Positions 9,002 to 18,740 of a stretch of DNA of 35,256 nucleotides are shown piece by piece. The stretch comes from Candidatus Intestinimonas pullistercoris (GTDB lineage: Bacteria; Bacillota; Clostridia; Oscillospirales; Oscillospiraceae): NCBI GenBank assembly GCA_019119795.1, contig DWWJ01000188.1:1-35256 (forward strand), written 5' to 3'. Under the pieces are notes generated by a model that worked only from the letters and a program-made list of their open reading frames with translations, ran no database searches and was not told the DNA's origin. How positions within the stretch are numbered: position 1 is the first letter of the stretch; the number at the start of each line of letters is the position of its first letter. A program made the position numbers and the translations under genes.

Positions 9002-9370
9002 TCACCGCTTGGGACGCGGCTTGAAGATCAGGGCCACCAGATAACCGAAGAAAATGGCTGCGGCTATGCCGCCTGCCGCCGCGGTGACTCCCCCGGTAAA
9101 GGCCCCCAGCAGCCCGTCCTCACTGACGGCCTTTGCCGCGCCCTTGGCCAGGAGGTAGCCAAAGCCGGTAAGGGGGACAGTGGCTCCGGCCCCGCCGAAC
9201 TCCACCACGTATTTATAAATGCCCAGTCCCCCCAGGACCACGCCGGACACCACATAAATCACAAGAATCTTGGCCGGAGTCAGCTTGGTCTTGTCGATCA
9301 GCACCTGGCCGATGAGGCACAGGACACCGCCGCAGAGAAAGGCCCGGAGGTATTCGCTCAGCATTTCCAT
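9002..9370 (-). CDS. spoVAE: Stage V sporulation protein AE (SpoVAEb type)
   Basis: This 122-residue membrane protein has about four hydrophobic segments and matches the SpoVAE (AEb) family: LCLIGQVLIDKTKLTPAKILV, VVLGGLGIYKYVVEFGGAGATVPLTGFG and FTGGVTAAAGGIAAAIFFGYLVAL. SpoVA proteins form the inner spore membrane channel that loads calcium-dipicolinate during sporulation and releases it in germination. The start lies behind AAAGGAG, whose last bases also contain the end of spoVAD, so translation of the two is probably coupled. ATG codons at residues 1 and 3 are both possible. A bidirectional terminator follows. Confidence 0.93.
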   Translation of the reverse strand: MEMLSEYLRAFLCGGVLCLIGQVLIDKTKLTPAKILVIYVVSGVVLGGLGIYKYVVEFGGAGATVPLTGFGYLLAKGAAKAVSEDGLLGAFTGGVTAAAGGIAAAIFFGYLVALIFKPRPKR

Positions 9371-9373
9371 GGC

Positions 9374-10393
9374 TCAGTCTCCTTTCTGCGTGCTGATAGC
9401 GACAGCGTGGCAGATGCCGGGGATGCTCTCCCCCTGCATGGTGGATGTGGGCGAAAGGAGGGCCCCGGTACCGCAGAACAGAATGTGCTTCCAGCGCCCG
9501 CCCTTCATCCCCTTGAGCAGATAGCCCGTGAGAACAGTGGCGGAGCATCCGCAGCCCGAGCCGCCGCAGTGGACATCCTGGCTCTGAGCATCATAAATGA
9601 GCACGCCGCAGTCATCGTAATTCTGGAGGTCCATCCCATCCTTGTGGAAGAAGTCCAGCACGATCTCCTTGCCCAGGCTGCCCAGGTCGCCGGTGACGAT
9701 CAGGTCATAATAGGAGGGCTTCCGCCCGGTGTCCGCCAGGTGGGTGGAGATGGTGTCATAGGCGGCGGGGGCCATGGCCGCTCCCATGTTGTTGGCGTCC
9801 TTGATCCCCTTGTCCACGATCTTCCCGATGGTGGCGTGGGTCACATAGGGGCCATTTCCCTCCTGGGCCAGGATCACCGCCCCGGAGCCGGTCACCGTCC
9901 ACTGGGCGGTGGGGGTCCGCTGACCGCCGTACTCCAGGGGGGTCCGGTACTGCCGCTCCGCAGAGCAGAAGTGGGAGGAGGCCACCGCCCCAGCCAGTGT
10001 GCCGAAGCCGCCGTCCAGCACCATGGCCGCCAGGGCCAGCCCCTCCGCCATGGTGGAGCAGGCCCCGTACAGCCCCAGGAAAGAGGTGTCCTGGCCCCGC
10101 ACCGCGAAGGAGGAGGCGATGCACTGGTTCAGCAGGTCTCCGGCAAAGATAAAATCCATGGCGGAGGCAGCTTTCCCCGCCTGATTCAGGGCGCTCTGAA
10201 GAGCCAGGCGCTGCATGGTGCTCTCAGCCTTTTCCCAGCTGGATTCGCCAAAGGTGTCATCCTCGTTGATGAGGTCAAAGGAGGCTGCCAGCGGTCCCTC
10301 CCCCTCCTTCTTCCCCACTACGTTTCCGTAACCGGCGATGGTAGGTGGAGAGGCGAAGGCGACAGTCTGCCTCCCCAGCTTTTTGGTCGTCAT
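9374..10393 (-). CDS. spoVAD: Stage V sporulation protein AD
   Basis: SpoVAD is a thiolase-fold protein that binds dipicolinic acid in the SpoVA complex. This 339-residue protein shows the family landmarks: the GRQTVAFASPPTIAGYGNVVG start, FAGDLLNQCIASSFA, the GLYGACSTMAEGLALAAM segment around the old thiolase cysteine, and a C-terminal CGCSATVLTGYLL block. I chose the ATG at 10393, with AGGAGCG six bases upstream, over an upstream ATG that adds nine unlikely residues. spoVAE follows after 3 bases. In most spore formers spoVAC lies just upstream; here the upstream neighbour is a divergent unrelated gene, so SpoVAC must be elsewhere or missing. Expression should be under sigma-G in the forespore, but only a weak candidate site was found. 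Confidence 0.95.
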   Translation of the reverse strand: MTTKKLGRQTVAFASPPTIAGYGNVVGKKEGEGPLAASFDLINEDDTFGESSWEKAESTMQRLALQSALNQAGKAASAMDFIFAGDLLNQCIASSFAVRGQDTSFLGLYGACSTMAEGLALAAMVLDGGFGTLAGAVASSHFCSAERQYRTPLEYGGQRTPTAQWTVTGSGAVILAQEGNGPYVTHATIGKIVDKGIKDANNMGAAMAPAAYDTISTHLADTGRKPSYYDLIVTGDLGSLGKEIVLDFFHKDGMDLQNYDDCGVLIYDAQSQDVHCGGSGCGCSATVLTGYLLKGMKGGRWKHILFCGTGALLSPTSTMQGESIPGICHAVAISTQKGD

Positions 10394-10438
10394 ATGCTTC
10401 GCTCCTGTCCCACAGAACATCTCTGTGTGTCTGTGGAT

Positions 10439-10467
10439 TAGTTTGAACAGTTTTCCGCAAAATATCA
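10439..10467 (-). promoter_or_regulatory. Weak sigma-G-like promoter candidate for spoVAD
   Basis: On the minus strand CAAACTA (10445-10439) resembles the sigma-G -10 CATACTA, with TGATAT 16 bases upstream in the place of TGAATA. The -35 fit and spacing are poor. It is proposed mainly because spoVA operons depend on sigma-G. Confidence 0.25.
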
Positions 10468-10492
10468 GAACGGATTTTGGAGCGGGACAGGC

Positions 10493-10521
10493 TGGTCAAA
10501 CCGGAAAAGATGCGGTATAAT
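10493..10521 (+). promoter_or_regulatory. Sigma-A promoter for the cysteine-rich gene and thioesterase
   Basis: -35 TGGTCA (10493-10498), a 17-base spacer, and a perfect -10 TATAAT (10516-10521). It shows that the coding region must start after about 10528, which excludes the longest open frame from 10477. Confidence 0.65.
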
Positions 10522-10614
10522 AGAAACAGTTTGTTTCCGCGTTGTCAGCACACCCCGCCTGCGACGGTATGGTCTTCCCTTCTATCCACGGGGCGGCCGC
10601 TTTTTCAGGAAAGG

Positions 10615-11241
10615 ATGGATCCGAACAGCATGGTTGAAGAGCCCAAGCGCACCATTGCCTATTTCTGCCCGGAGTGCCGGCAGGCTGTCGTGGTGGAGAA
10701 GACGGTCTTCTCCCTCGCCGCCGGGCCGGGGCACATCCCATGTCCCTGCGGCAAATCCGCTCTGCGGACAGAGCTGCTGGGGGACCGGGTCAAGCTGACG
10801 GTCCCCTGCCTCTTCTGCGGGCGGGAGCACACCGTCACCTGCTCCACCCACGCCTTTCTCCATGAGCCCGCTCTGGCCTTCTCCTGCGCGGCTTCCGGTC
10901 TGGACTGCTGTTATGTGGGGGAGGAAGGCCCCGTCTTCGCTGCCGTCCGGCGGCTGGAGGAGGCCGTGGACAAGCTGGAGGCCGCGGCTGGGGCCGAGGG
11001 CACCTTCCTGGATGACATCATCATGCACGAGATCCTCTCTGAGCTCAAGGACATCGCCCAGCGGGGCGGGATCTCCTGCGCCTGCGGCTCCAGAGAGTGG
11101 CGGCTCCAGGTGAATTTCAGCTCGGTGGACCTGATCTGCGCCCAGTGCGGCAGCGCCCTCCGCATTCCGGCCGCCACCGCGGATGACCTGGAGGACCTCT
11201 GCTGTAAGTCCACCCTGCTCATCAAGGGGAGGAGGGACTGA
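10615..11241 (+). CDS. Cysteine-rich zinc-binding protein of unknown function
   Basis: This soluble protein of about 208 residues is dominated by cysteine pairs: Cys18/Cys21, Cys43/Cys45, Cys65/Cys68, Cys98/Cys99, Cys155/Cys157 and Cys175/Cys178, plus single cysteines. The first half looks like one or two zinc ribbons. A helical linker with an acidic coiled-coil-like stretch (about 108-148) follows, then a last CxC...CxxC zinc ribbon. No catalytic motif is seen. The start is uncertain: ATG at 10615 has AGGAAAGG almost touching it, and ATG at 10630 is the alternative. The promoter at 10493-10521 excludes an earlier start. The acyl-ACP thioesterase gene begins 2 bases after its stop, so the two are co-transcribed. 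I do not recognise a named family. Confidence 0.8.
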   Translation: MDPNSMVEEPKRTIAYFCPECRQAVVVEKTVFSLAAGPGHIPCPCGKSALRTELLGDRVKLTVPCLFCGREHTVTCSTHAFLHEPALAFSCAASGLDCCYVGEEGPVFAAVRRLEEAVDKLEAAAGAEGTFLDDIIMHEILSELKDIAQRGGISCACGSREWRLQVNFSSVDLICAQCGSALRIPAATADDLEDLCCKSTLLIKGRRD

Positions 11242-11243
11242 GC

Positions 11244-11996
11244 ATGTACCACGAAAAGCGGGTCCAGGTGGAGGCCCGGGACACCGACCTCTTCGGCCTG
11301 TGCCGCCCCTCCTCCCTGCTGGACTTTCTCCAGGAGACGGCTACGGAAGCGGCCGACGCCCTCCATGTGGGCCGGGAGGAAATGATCGAAAAGCACCACA
11401 TGTTCTGGATGCTGGCCCGGATGTGGTACCGGCTGGACCGCCCCCTCTTTTGGAAGGACGTCCTGACCGTCCGCACCTGGCACCGAGGCAGCAAAGGGGC
11501 CTCCATGTACCGGGATTTCGACCTCTTTCGGGAGGGTGAGCCCGTGGGAGAGGCGGTGAGCGTCTGGGTCCTGGCCGACTTCACCACCCACAGGCTCTGC
11601 CGCCTGGAGACGCTCCAGGAGCTGGAGGACACCTCCGGCGGGTCCTTGTGCAAGACGAAGCTCCTCCCCAAGCTCCGGCTGCCCGGCAGCCTGACGCCGG
11701 TGGAGCAGCGTTCCCTCCACTACAGTGACTGTGACATCAATGGGCATGTAAACAATGTCCGCTATGCTGATTTCGCCTGTGACGCCCTTCGGCTGGACCA
11801 GATGGGCGGCGGCTCTTTCGTCTCCTCTGTCCAGCTGGGCTACTTAAAGGAGTGCCGGGCGGGCGAATCCCTCCGTCTCTCCACTGGGACTTTTGATGGG
11901 ACCTGGTATGTCCAGGGGGACGGCCCGGAGGAGCGGCCGAGATTTGACGCCGCGCTGACCCTTTCCCCTCTTGACAATCCCCGGAATGGGGCATAA
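11244..11996 (+). CDS. Acyl-ACP thioesterase (FatA/FatB-like, double hot-dog)
   Basis: This 250-residue protein matches bacterial acyl-ACP thioesterases, which release free fatty acids from acyl carrier protein. The first hot-dog unit runs from the start (VEARDTDLFGLCRPSSLLDFLQETA) to about residue 135. The second contains SDCDINGHVNNVRYADF (about 162-178), the conserved D-x-N-G-H-x-N-N-x-x-Y catalytic block. It lacks a signal peptide and should be cytosolic. The gene starts 2 bases after the cysteine-rich gene, giving tight coupling. Its last codons overlap the guaB promoter: TAA at 11994-11996 is part of that -10 box. Chain-length preference cannot be told from the sequence. Confidence 0.92.
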   Translation: MYHEKRVQVEARDTDLFGLCRPSSLLDFLQETATEAADALHVGREEMIEKHHMFWMLARMWYRLDRPLFWKDVLTVRTWHRGSKGASMYRDFDLFREGEPVGEAVSVWVLADFTTHRLCRLETLQELEDTSGGSLCKTKLLPKLRLPGSLTPVEQRSLHYSDCDINGHVNNVRYADFACDALRLDQMGGGSFVSSVQLGYLKECRAGESLRLSTGTFDGTWYVQGDGPEERPRFDAALTLSPLDNPRNGA

Positions 11997-11999
11997 AAT
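11971..11999 (+). promoter_or_regulatory. Sigma-A promoter of guaB, inside the end of the thioesterase gene
   Basis: Consensus -35 TTGACA (11971-11976), a 17-base spacer, and -10 TAAAAT (11994-11999). The -10 box contains the TAA stop of the upstream gene. The leader would be about 55 bases, too short for a guanine riboswitch. Confidence 0.85.
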
Positions 12000-12047
12000 A
12001 TCCCAAATATCGCGTTTTGACAGGAACTGACCAAATGATACGGATAA

Positions 12048-13535
<1,488 letters not shown>

Positions 13536-13552
13536 GTCATTCTTTTCCTATG

Positions 13553-13605
13553 AAAAGGCCCGAGATACCTGCCTTACAGGGGTATCTCGGGCCCTTTTGT
13601 TTCTT
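13553..13605 (+). terminator. Rho-independent terminator of guaB
   Basis: A stem of about 17 bp (AAAAGGCCCGAGATACC against GGTATCTCGGGCCCTTTT, one extra base) with an 11-base loop, followed by TTTTGTTTCTT. It starts 17 bases after the guaB stop. Confidence 0.93.
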
Positions 13606-13621
13606 CCACGTATGTAAATGA

Positions 13622-13660
13622 CAGCGGGCCGGACGCCTGCTCCTGACGTCCGGCCCGCTG
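13622..13660. other. Perfect 14-bp GC-rich hairpin of unknown role
   Basis: CAGCGGGCCGGACG (13622-13635) pairs exactly with 13647-13660 around an 11-base loop. Neither strand has a U-tract after it: plus continues CCAAAAAGG, minus continues TCATTTAC. It is therefore not a standard intrinsic terminator. Confidence 0.6.
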
Positions 13661-13749
13661 CCAAAAAGGAAAGAGGATACAATGAAACGAAGAAACTGTC
13701 CCTTGCACTGTCTATCATAAGGGAAAGATATTAAAGAAGAAGGAGAAAG

Positions 13750-13839
13750 ATGTTTCAAATGTGTGAAATTTATGAGAATTCTCTCCTCGAAAAAGAAGCA
13801 CGGGCCCATCTGAGATGGACCCGTGCTCTTTTTGTTTGA
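13750..13839 (+). CDS. Possible 29-residue micro-ORF overlapping a terminator hairpin
   Basis: ATG at 13750 lies behind AAGAAGGAGAAAG, a better ribosome binding site than many genes here have. It gives a 29-residue peptide beginning MFQMCEIYENSLLEKEA and ending RALFV. The 3' half of the ORF is the terminator-like hairpin at 13797-13835, whose T-tract codes for the last residues. The peptide has no signal or membrane segment. The downstream gene is convergent, so it is not a leader peptide for a following gene. It may be a real small protein, a decoy of an RNA gene, or chance. Confidence 0.35.
   Translation: MFQMCEIYENSLLEKEARAHLRWTRALFV
13797..13835. terminator. Bidirectional terminator-like hairpin
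   Basis: AGCACGGG pairs with CCCGTGCT, and an inner CCATC/GATGG helix extends the stem. On the plus strand CTTTTTGTTT follows; on the minus strand TCTTTTTC follows. On the minus strand it could end the dgt-dnaG-rpoD-Nudix transcript, about 160 bases past the Nudix stop. Confidence 0.75.
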
Positions 13840-13994
13840 GAGAGGAGGAGGGGTAAATCTTTTCTTCTGCTTTCCTGACCACGATGATAGTGTACCACGT
13901 TCCAGGAGAAAATGATTGGACAAATTTTGAATGACCTGTAAATAAAATGTGAACCCTTTCCAATTTCACAGTCCAAGGCTCACTGGGGTCGACT

Positions 13995-14459
13995 CTAAAA
14001 AATCAGCTCCATCAGGTCTTCTTCCTCTGAGCGGAAGTTGCCTCCCGCCAGCCATGCCTGGATCTGCTCCATCAGGGCGGGCTGGATCTCCGGGTAGGTC
14101 ATTTCCGTCGGAAGACTGTCCATACAGCGGTTCTCCGCGATCTCAAAGCCGGCTGGGCGTGCGCCCAGCTCCCGGACCTCCGCGAAAAAGAGCGCCCCAA
14201 AGGAGGGCTCCTCCCCTTCCTGGAAAAGTCCGTAGGCCGCTACGGGCTCCAGCTGGCAGTCCGTGATGCCGGTCTCCTCCCACAGCTCCCGCCGGGCAGT
14301 GTCGTGGATGCTCTCTCCCGCCTCCCGGTGGCCCCCCGGGAACTCCCAGGTGGTCCGGTCCTGATGGCGGCAGAGAAGCCATTGACTCCCCACACGAGCC
14401 GCCACCACAGCAAACTTCAGGTCGCTGTCCAGCGCCTGGTCATAAAAACGGATCTCCAT
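13995..14459 (-). CDS. Nudix hydrolase
   Basis: This 154-residue single-domain protein has a complete Nudix box (residues 43-65): G43-x5-E49-x7-R57-E58-L-W-E61-E62-T-G64-I. It begins with a short strand-rich region (KFAVVAARVGSQWLLCRHQDRTTWEFPGGH), typical of small mutT/8-oxo-dGTPase-like or generic NDP-X hydrolases; substrate cannot be assigned. It starts 15 bases after rpoD with GGCAGGGAG before the ATG, so it is the last gene of the dgt-dnaG-rpoD transcript. The company of dgt, a dNTP hydrolase, makes nucleotide-pool cleaning a fair guess. Confidence 0.9.
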   Translation of the reverse strand: MEIRFYDQALDSDLKFAVVAARVGSQWLLCRHQDRTTWEFPGGHREAGESIHDTARRELWEETGITDCQLEPVAAYGLFQEGEEPSFGALFFAEVRELGARPAGFEIAENRCMDSLPTEMTYPEIQPALMEQIQAWLAGGNFRSEEEDLMELIF

Positions 14460-14474
14460 GTCTCCCTGCCGCCT

Positions 14475-15824
14475 TTAGTTCAAAAAGTCCTTGAGCTTCT
14501 TGCTCCGGCTGGGGTGGCGGAGCTTGCGGAGGGCCTTGGCCTCGATCTGGCGGATACGCTCCCTGGTGACGTTGAACTCCTTCCCCACCTCCTCCAGGGT
14601 GCGGGTCCGGCCGTCCTCCAGGCCGAAGCGGAGCTTGAGGACCTTCTCCTCCCGGGGTGTCAGGGTATCCAGCACGTCGATGAGCTGCTCCTTGAGCAGG
14701 GTATAGCTGGCGGCCTCAGAGGGCTCCGATGCGTCCTCATCGGGGATAAAGTCCCCCAGGTGGGAGTCCTCCTCCTCGCCGATGGGGGTCTCCAGGCTCA
14801 CAGGCTCCTGGGCAATCTTCAAAATCTCCCGGACCTTGTCCACCGGCATATTCATCTCCTCTGAGATCTCCTCCGGAGAGGGGTCGTGGCCCAGCTCCTG
14901 GAGCAGCTGCCGGGAGACCCGGATGACCTTGTTGATGGTCTCCACCATATGGACGGGGATGCGGATGGTCCGGGCCTGGTCGGCAATGGCCCGGGTGATG
15001 GCCTGGCGGATCCACCAGGTGGCATAGGTAGAGAACTTGTAGCCCTTGGTGTAGTCAAACTTCTCCACGGCCTTGATGAGGCCCAGGTTGCCCTCCTGGA
15101 TGAGGTCCAGGAAAAGCATGCCCCGGCCCACATACCGCTTGGCGATGGAGACCACCAGCCGGAGGTTGGCCTCAGCCAGGCGCTGCTTGGCGGCCTCGCC
15201 CCGCTTGATGGCGCGCTTGAGCTCCTTTTCCTCCTCGGGGCTCAGGGAGACCTCCTCGCCCCGGGCCCTGGCCGCCTCCAGCTCTTCCATCTGCTCCTTG
15301 GCAGCGTCTCCGGCACCCATATCCTGGGCCAGCTGGATCTCCTCATCCGGGGAGAGCAGATTGACCTTGCCGATCTCCTTGAGATACATCCGCACCGGGT
15401 CGTCGATGCCGAAGGAGTCCACCAGGGTGTTGGGGTCCACGATCTCCTCTTCTGGGATCTCCTCGATCTCCTCCAAAGGGGGCACCTCGTCCACCAGCTC
15501 GGGGAGGTAATCCTCGCCGGAGGTGTCGATCCCCATGTTCTCCATGGCGTCGTAGATCTTGTCCAACTGCTCGCTCTCCAGGTCCATCTCTTCCAGGACG
15601 TCCATGAGCTCACTGGAGGAGAGCTTTCCCTTCTTTTTTCCCTTGTCAAGGAGCTCCGCCAGCTTTTCCGCCCCCTGGACCCCTTCGACCACCTTCATCA
15701 GCTCGACCTTTCCAGCCTCCAGCTTTTCTCCGCTGATCATATCGGCCTTTTTCTGCGGCTGGCTGTTGGCCGGGGCCTGGACCAGGGGCTCAGACGGCAT
15801 ATCCAGCACTCTCTTCTCACTCAT
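14475..15824 (-). CDS. rpoD: Primary RNA polymerase sigma factor (sigma-70/sigma-A)
   Basis: This 449-residue primary sigma has a region 1.1-like segment (about 35-105), region 1.2 ([22 protein letters not shown], about 140-165), region 2 with [19 protein letters not shown] and the -10 reading [13 protein letters not shown], region 3 (about 300-375) and region 4.2 ([20 protein letters not shown]), which reads the -35. A charged insert of about 40 residues lies between 1.2 and 2. The ATG at 15824, 8 bases behind GGAGG, is preferred; the gene then overlaps the end of dnaG by 8 bases. dgt-dnaG-rpoD-Nudix form one unit. The TTGACA/TATAAT-like promoters listed in this window fit its expected specificity. 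Confidence 0.98.
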   Translation of the reverse strand: MSEKRVLDMPSEPLVQAPANSQPQKKADMISGEKLEAGKVELMKVVEGVQGAEKLAELLDKGKKKGKLSSSELMDVLEEMDLESEQLDKIYDAMENMGIDTSGEDYLPELVDEVPPLEEIEEIPEEEIVDPNTLVDSFGIDDPVRMYLKEIGKVNLLSPDEEIQLAQDMGAGDAAKEQMEELEAARARGEEVSLSPEEEKELKRAIKRGEAAKQRLAEANLRLVVSIAKRYVGRGMLFLDLIQEGNLGLIKAVEKFDYTKGYKFSTYATWWIRQAITRAIADQARTIRIPVHMVETINKVIRVSRQLLQELGHDPSPEEISEEMNMPVDKVREILKIAQEPVSLETPIGEEEDSHLGDFIPDEDASEPSEAASYTLLKEQLIDVLDTLTPREEKVLKLRFGLEDGRTRTLEEVGKEFNVTRERIRQIEAKALRKLRHPSRSKKLKDFLN

Positions 15825-17586
15825 GGGCATATCCTCCATACGCTTTTTTCTCTAACAGCTTTTTCTGAAGCGTCAGCAGCGCGTCCCGGTCCCCGGGAAG
15901 ACTGCGCTTTTCCGCCTCATCCTCTATAATATCTATGTAGTCGGCCATGGCCTGACCGCCGTTTTGCAGGGATTCCGGCCGTTGGACGATCCCGGCCAGA
16001 CAGCTCATCTCTCCCGGCTCCAGCTCCCCGGCAAGGGCTGAAAGCTGGACCGCCAGGCCCTGCTCCCACCGCTCCCGGAGGAGGCGGTAGGTCTTGCCCA
16101 GCAGGGGCGAGGAAAAGTGCTCTGGGGTCAGGGACCCCGTCTTCCGGAAGAGCTCCGGGTCCAGCAGCACCAGCCGCAGGACTCCCTCCTCCGCCCGGGC
16201 GGAGCGGATGTTCTCATACCGCAGGGAACGCTCCTGGGGCTGGAGCTGGACTGCCGGGGTCAGGTCCCGGCGCTCCTGCTGCCGGAGCTCCTTTCTGGCC
16301 CGGCGGGTACGCTCCCCCTTGACCTCCTGGGCCATGGCCTCGGCGGAAATACCCGCCAGCTCGGCACACCGGGCGCCGTAGACCTCCCGCTCCACCGGGC
16401 TGTGGAGCCCGGCCACCACATCCACCGCCTCCCTGAGAAATTCCACCCGTTGGGCGTCGTCAGTGAGGTCGTATTTCGCCTTCACCTGCTCGATGCGGTA
16501 CTCGATGTGGTTTTCACTCTGGTCCAGGAGCTTGGCAAAGGCCTCCGGACCATACTGTTTCAGGAACTCGTCGGGGTCCTTGGCCCCCTTCACCCGCAGG
16601 ACCCGCACCTTCATGCCGGTCTTTTCCAGGATGGGGATGGCCCTCTGGGCCGCTGAGACCCCCGCCCCGTCTCCGTCATAGGCAATGACCACCTCTTTGG
16701 TATACCGGGACAGAAGCTGAGCATGCTCGGGGGTCAGGGCTGTCCCCAGGGAGGCTACCGCGCAGTCGAAGCCCCCCTGGTGGAGGGAGATGGTGTCCAT
16801 ATACCCCTCCGTGAGAATGATGCGGCCCAGCCGGGACCTTTTGGCGATGTTCAGGGCGAACAGGTTCCGCCCCTTGTTGAACACCGGCGTGTCCGGGGAG
16901 TTGAGATACTTCGGGGTGGAGTCGTCCAGGACCCGCCCTCCGAAGCCGATGACATCCCCCCGCAGGTCGATGATGGGAAACATGACCCGGTTACGGAAGC
17001 GGTCATAGACCCGGCCCTCCTTGCTCCGTACCACCAGACCGGCGTCCAACAGGTCGCTCTTTTCGTAGCCCTTGGCCGCCATGGCCGTGATCAGGTTGTC
17101 CCACCCCTCCGGGGCCATCCCCAGACCGAACCGGGTGACCGTGGCCTTGGAGAGCTTCCGCTTTCCGAAGAGGTACTCCACCCCGGCCCGGCCCTCCGGG
17201 CCCCGAAGGCTGGCGTGGAAGAAGCGGGCGGCCTCCCGGTTGAGCTCCAGCAGGCGCTCCCGCCGCCTGCGGTAGGCGCCGTTCTCCTCCCGGTCCTCCG
17301 GGACCTCCAGCCCGGCCCGCTTGGCCAGAAACCGTATGGCGTCCGGATAGGAGAGGTTCTCGATCTCCATGATGAAGTTGATGACGCCGCCGCCCTTGCC
17401 GCAGCCAAAGCACTTATACATCTGCCGCTCCGGCACCACATGGAAGGAAGGGGTCCGCTCGCTGTGAAAGGGGCAGCAGCCCCACAGGCTGCCCCCCTTT
17501 CGGGTGAGCGGAACGTAGTCGGCCACTACATCCGCGATGTCACAGCGGGCGACCAGCTCGTCAATAAAATGGGCTGGAATGGCCAT
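15817..17586 (-). CDS. dnaG: DNA primase
   Basis: The 589-residue protein makes RNA primers at replication forks. The N-terminal CHC2 zinc domain has Cys38, His41, Cys59 and Cys62. The catalytic core includes the RNA polymerase basic region ([24 protein letters not shown]) and the TOPRIM domain with ILTEGYMD and IAYDGDGAG, the metal-binding acidic residues. The C-terminal third (about 430-589) is the less conserved helicase-binding domain. The start is behind GGGGGGAGC. It overlaps rpoD by 8 bases and follows dgt by 58 bases, with no terminator between, so the three are co-transcribed. Confidence 0.98.
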   Translation of the reverse strand: MAIPAHFIDELVARCDIADVVADYVPLTRKGGSLWGCCPFHSERTPSFHVVPERQMYKCFGCGKGGGVINFIMEIENLSYPDAIRFLAKRAGLEVPEDREENGAYRRRRERLLELNREAARFFHASLRGPEGRAGVEYLFGKRKLSKATVTRFGLGMAPEGWDNLITAMAAKGYEKSDLLDAGLVVRSKEGRVYDRFRNRVMFPIIDLRGDVIGFGGRVLDDSTPKYLNSPDTPVFNKGRNLFALNIAKRSRLGRIILTEGYMDTISLHQGGFDCAVASLGTALTPEHAQLLSRYTKEVVIAYDGDGAGVSAAQRAIPILEKTGMKVRVLRVKGAKDPDEFLKQYGPEAFAKLLDQSENHIEYRIEQVKAKYDLTDDAQRVEFLREAVDVVAGLHSPVEREVYGARCAELAGISAEAMAQEVKGERTRRARKELRQQERRDLTPAVQLQPQERSLRYENIRSARAEEGVLRLVLLDPELFRKTGSLTPEHFSSPLLGKTYRLLRERWEQGLAVQLSALAGELEPGEMSCLAGIVQRPESLQNGGQAMADYIDIIEDEAEKRSLPGDRDALLTLQKKLLEKKAYGGYAHE

Positions 17587-17644
17587 CTCCGCTCCCCCCT
17601 TTCGGTCTATTTTGGCCGGATGACCGTTCTTTCATACGATTTTT

Positions 17645-18649
17645 TCATTTCACGCCCCAGGAAATGGGGATAAAGGCGTCGGAAAACTTCTCCACCGCGT
17701 ATTTATCGGTCATTCCTGCAATGTAGTCGCAGACCGCCCGCTCCACGCTCTCCCGCTCCCGGATGTCCTGAAACTCCGGCGGGAGCCTGTCCGGGTCGTG
17801 GCAGTAGTACTCGAACAGGTGAAGGAGCATCTCCTGGGCCTTGGACTCCTCCCCCTTGGCCACCGGATTCCGGTAGACATGCTCAAACATGAACGCCCGC
17901 AGGTTGGCCATAGCCTCCCGGCAGGGCTCAGACTGCCGGAGGACTCCGATGCCGGCGCTCTCCCGGATGATGTCGGTGGTCAGGGTGTCGATGCGCTCGG
18001 AGTAGGTAAAGCCCAGAACATTGGAGATCTCCAGCGGGATGTCCATGGGGTAGATGATGCCGCCCCGCATGGCGTCGTCGATGTCGGCATTGATGTAGGC
18101 AATCTTGTCCGCCAGCCGCAGGAGCTGTCCCTCCAGGGTCTCGGCCATGTCCGGCCCGGTGTGGCAGAGGATGCCCCGCCGCACCTCGTAGGTGAGGTTC
18201 AGGCCGTCCCCGTCGTTTTCCAGCCGGTCCACCACCCGCAGGGACTGGACATTGTGCTCAAATCCCCCGGGCATGATCTCGTTGAGGACCCGCTCTCCGG
18301 CATGGCCGAAGGGGGTGTGCCCCAGATCGTGTCCATAGGCGGCCGCCTCCGTGAGGTCCTCGTTGAGCTGGAGGCCCCGGGCGATGGTCCGGGCGATCCG
18401 CACCACCTCGATGGTGTGGGTCATCCGGGTCCGGTAGTGGTCCCCCTCCGGCTGGAGGAAGACCTGGGTCTTGTGCATCAGCCGCCGGAAGGCTTTGGAG
18501 TGGACGATGCGGTCGATGTCCCGCTGGAAGCAGGTCCGCACCGGGCAGGGCTCCACCGGGCGCATCCGCCCCCTGGAGTCGGCCGCCCGGCAGGCAAAGG
18601 GGGAGAGCATCCGCTGCTCCTGTTGCTCCCGCCGCTCTCTCTCCGTCAA
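17645..18649 (-). CDS. dgt: dGTP triphosphohydrolase-like HD-domain protein (TTG start)
   Basis: This 334-residue HD-domain protein of the dGTPase family removes the whole triphosphate from dNTPs. Visible metal ligands are His78 in RMTHTIEV and His107-Asp108 in YGHDLGHTPFGHAGE, with a later Asp in KIAYINADIDDA. The early FRRLMHKTQVF and DHYRTRMTHT blocks are standard for the family. The frame opens with TTG at 18649, placed 7 bases after GGGAGGTG, a good start. It is the first gene before dnaG (58-base gap). Clostridia often carry dgt at this place in the primase-sigma operon, which suggests co-control of dNTP pools with replication. Confidence 0.95.
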   Translation of the reverse strand: MTERERREQQEQRMLSPFACRAADSRGRMRPVEPCPVRTCFQRDIDRIVHSKAFRRLMHKTQVFLQPEGDHYRTRMTHTIEVVRIARTIARGLQLNEDLTEAAAYGHDLGHTPFGHAGERVLNEIMPGGFEHNVQSLRVVDRLENDGDGLNLTYEVRRGILCHTGPDMAETLEGQLLRLADKIAYINADIDDAMRGGIIYPMDIPLEISNVLGFTYSERIDTLTTDIIRESAGIGVLRQSEPCREAMANLRAFMFEHVYRNPVAKGEESKAQEMLLHLFEYYCHDPDRLPPEFQDIRERESVERAVCDYIAGMTDKYAVEKFSDAFIPISWGVK

Positions 18650-18699
18650 GGACTTTCACCTCCCACGCAAAAGCGTCTAAAAAGAGATACGCCGCGGGC

Positions 18700-18721
18700 G
18701 GGGGAAAATCCTGCTTCCCCC
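18700..18721 (-). terminator. Possible weak terminator after the methyltransferase gene
   Basis: GGGGGAA and TTCCCCC can pair (7 bp, 8-base loop) about 20 bases after the methyltransferase stop. No U-tract follows directly, so read-through into dgt is quite possible. No clear separate dgt promoter was found in this 90-base gap. Confidence 0.3.
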
Positions 18722-18740
18722 ATGAAAATTCATAAATTAT

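Larger units (their letters stand above)
13601..13994. other. Gene-poor spacer between guaB and the Nudix gene
   Basis: About 390 bases, clearly lower in GC than the flanks. It holds a perfect 14-bp hairpin (13622-13660), a 12-codon ORF (ATG at 13682, reading MKRRNCPLHCLS) behind AAAGAGGA, a 29-codon ORF (13750-13839) behind AAGGAG, and a terminator-like hairpin (13797-13835). From 13840 to 13994 I see no gene, repeat or recognisable riboswitch. No convincing promoter was found on either strand. Confidence 0.5.

Noticed and set aside
10477-10614. Upstream extension of the cysteine-rich gene from ATG 10477
   Set aside because: The promoter at 10493-10521 lies inside this extension, so the transcript starts after it.
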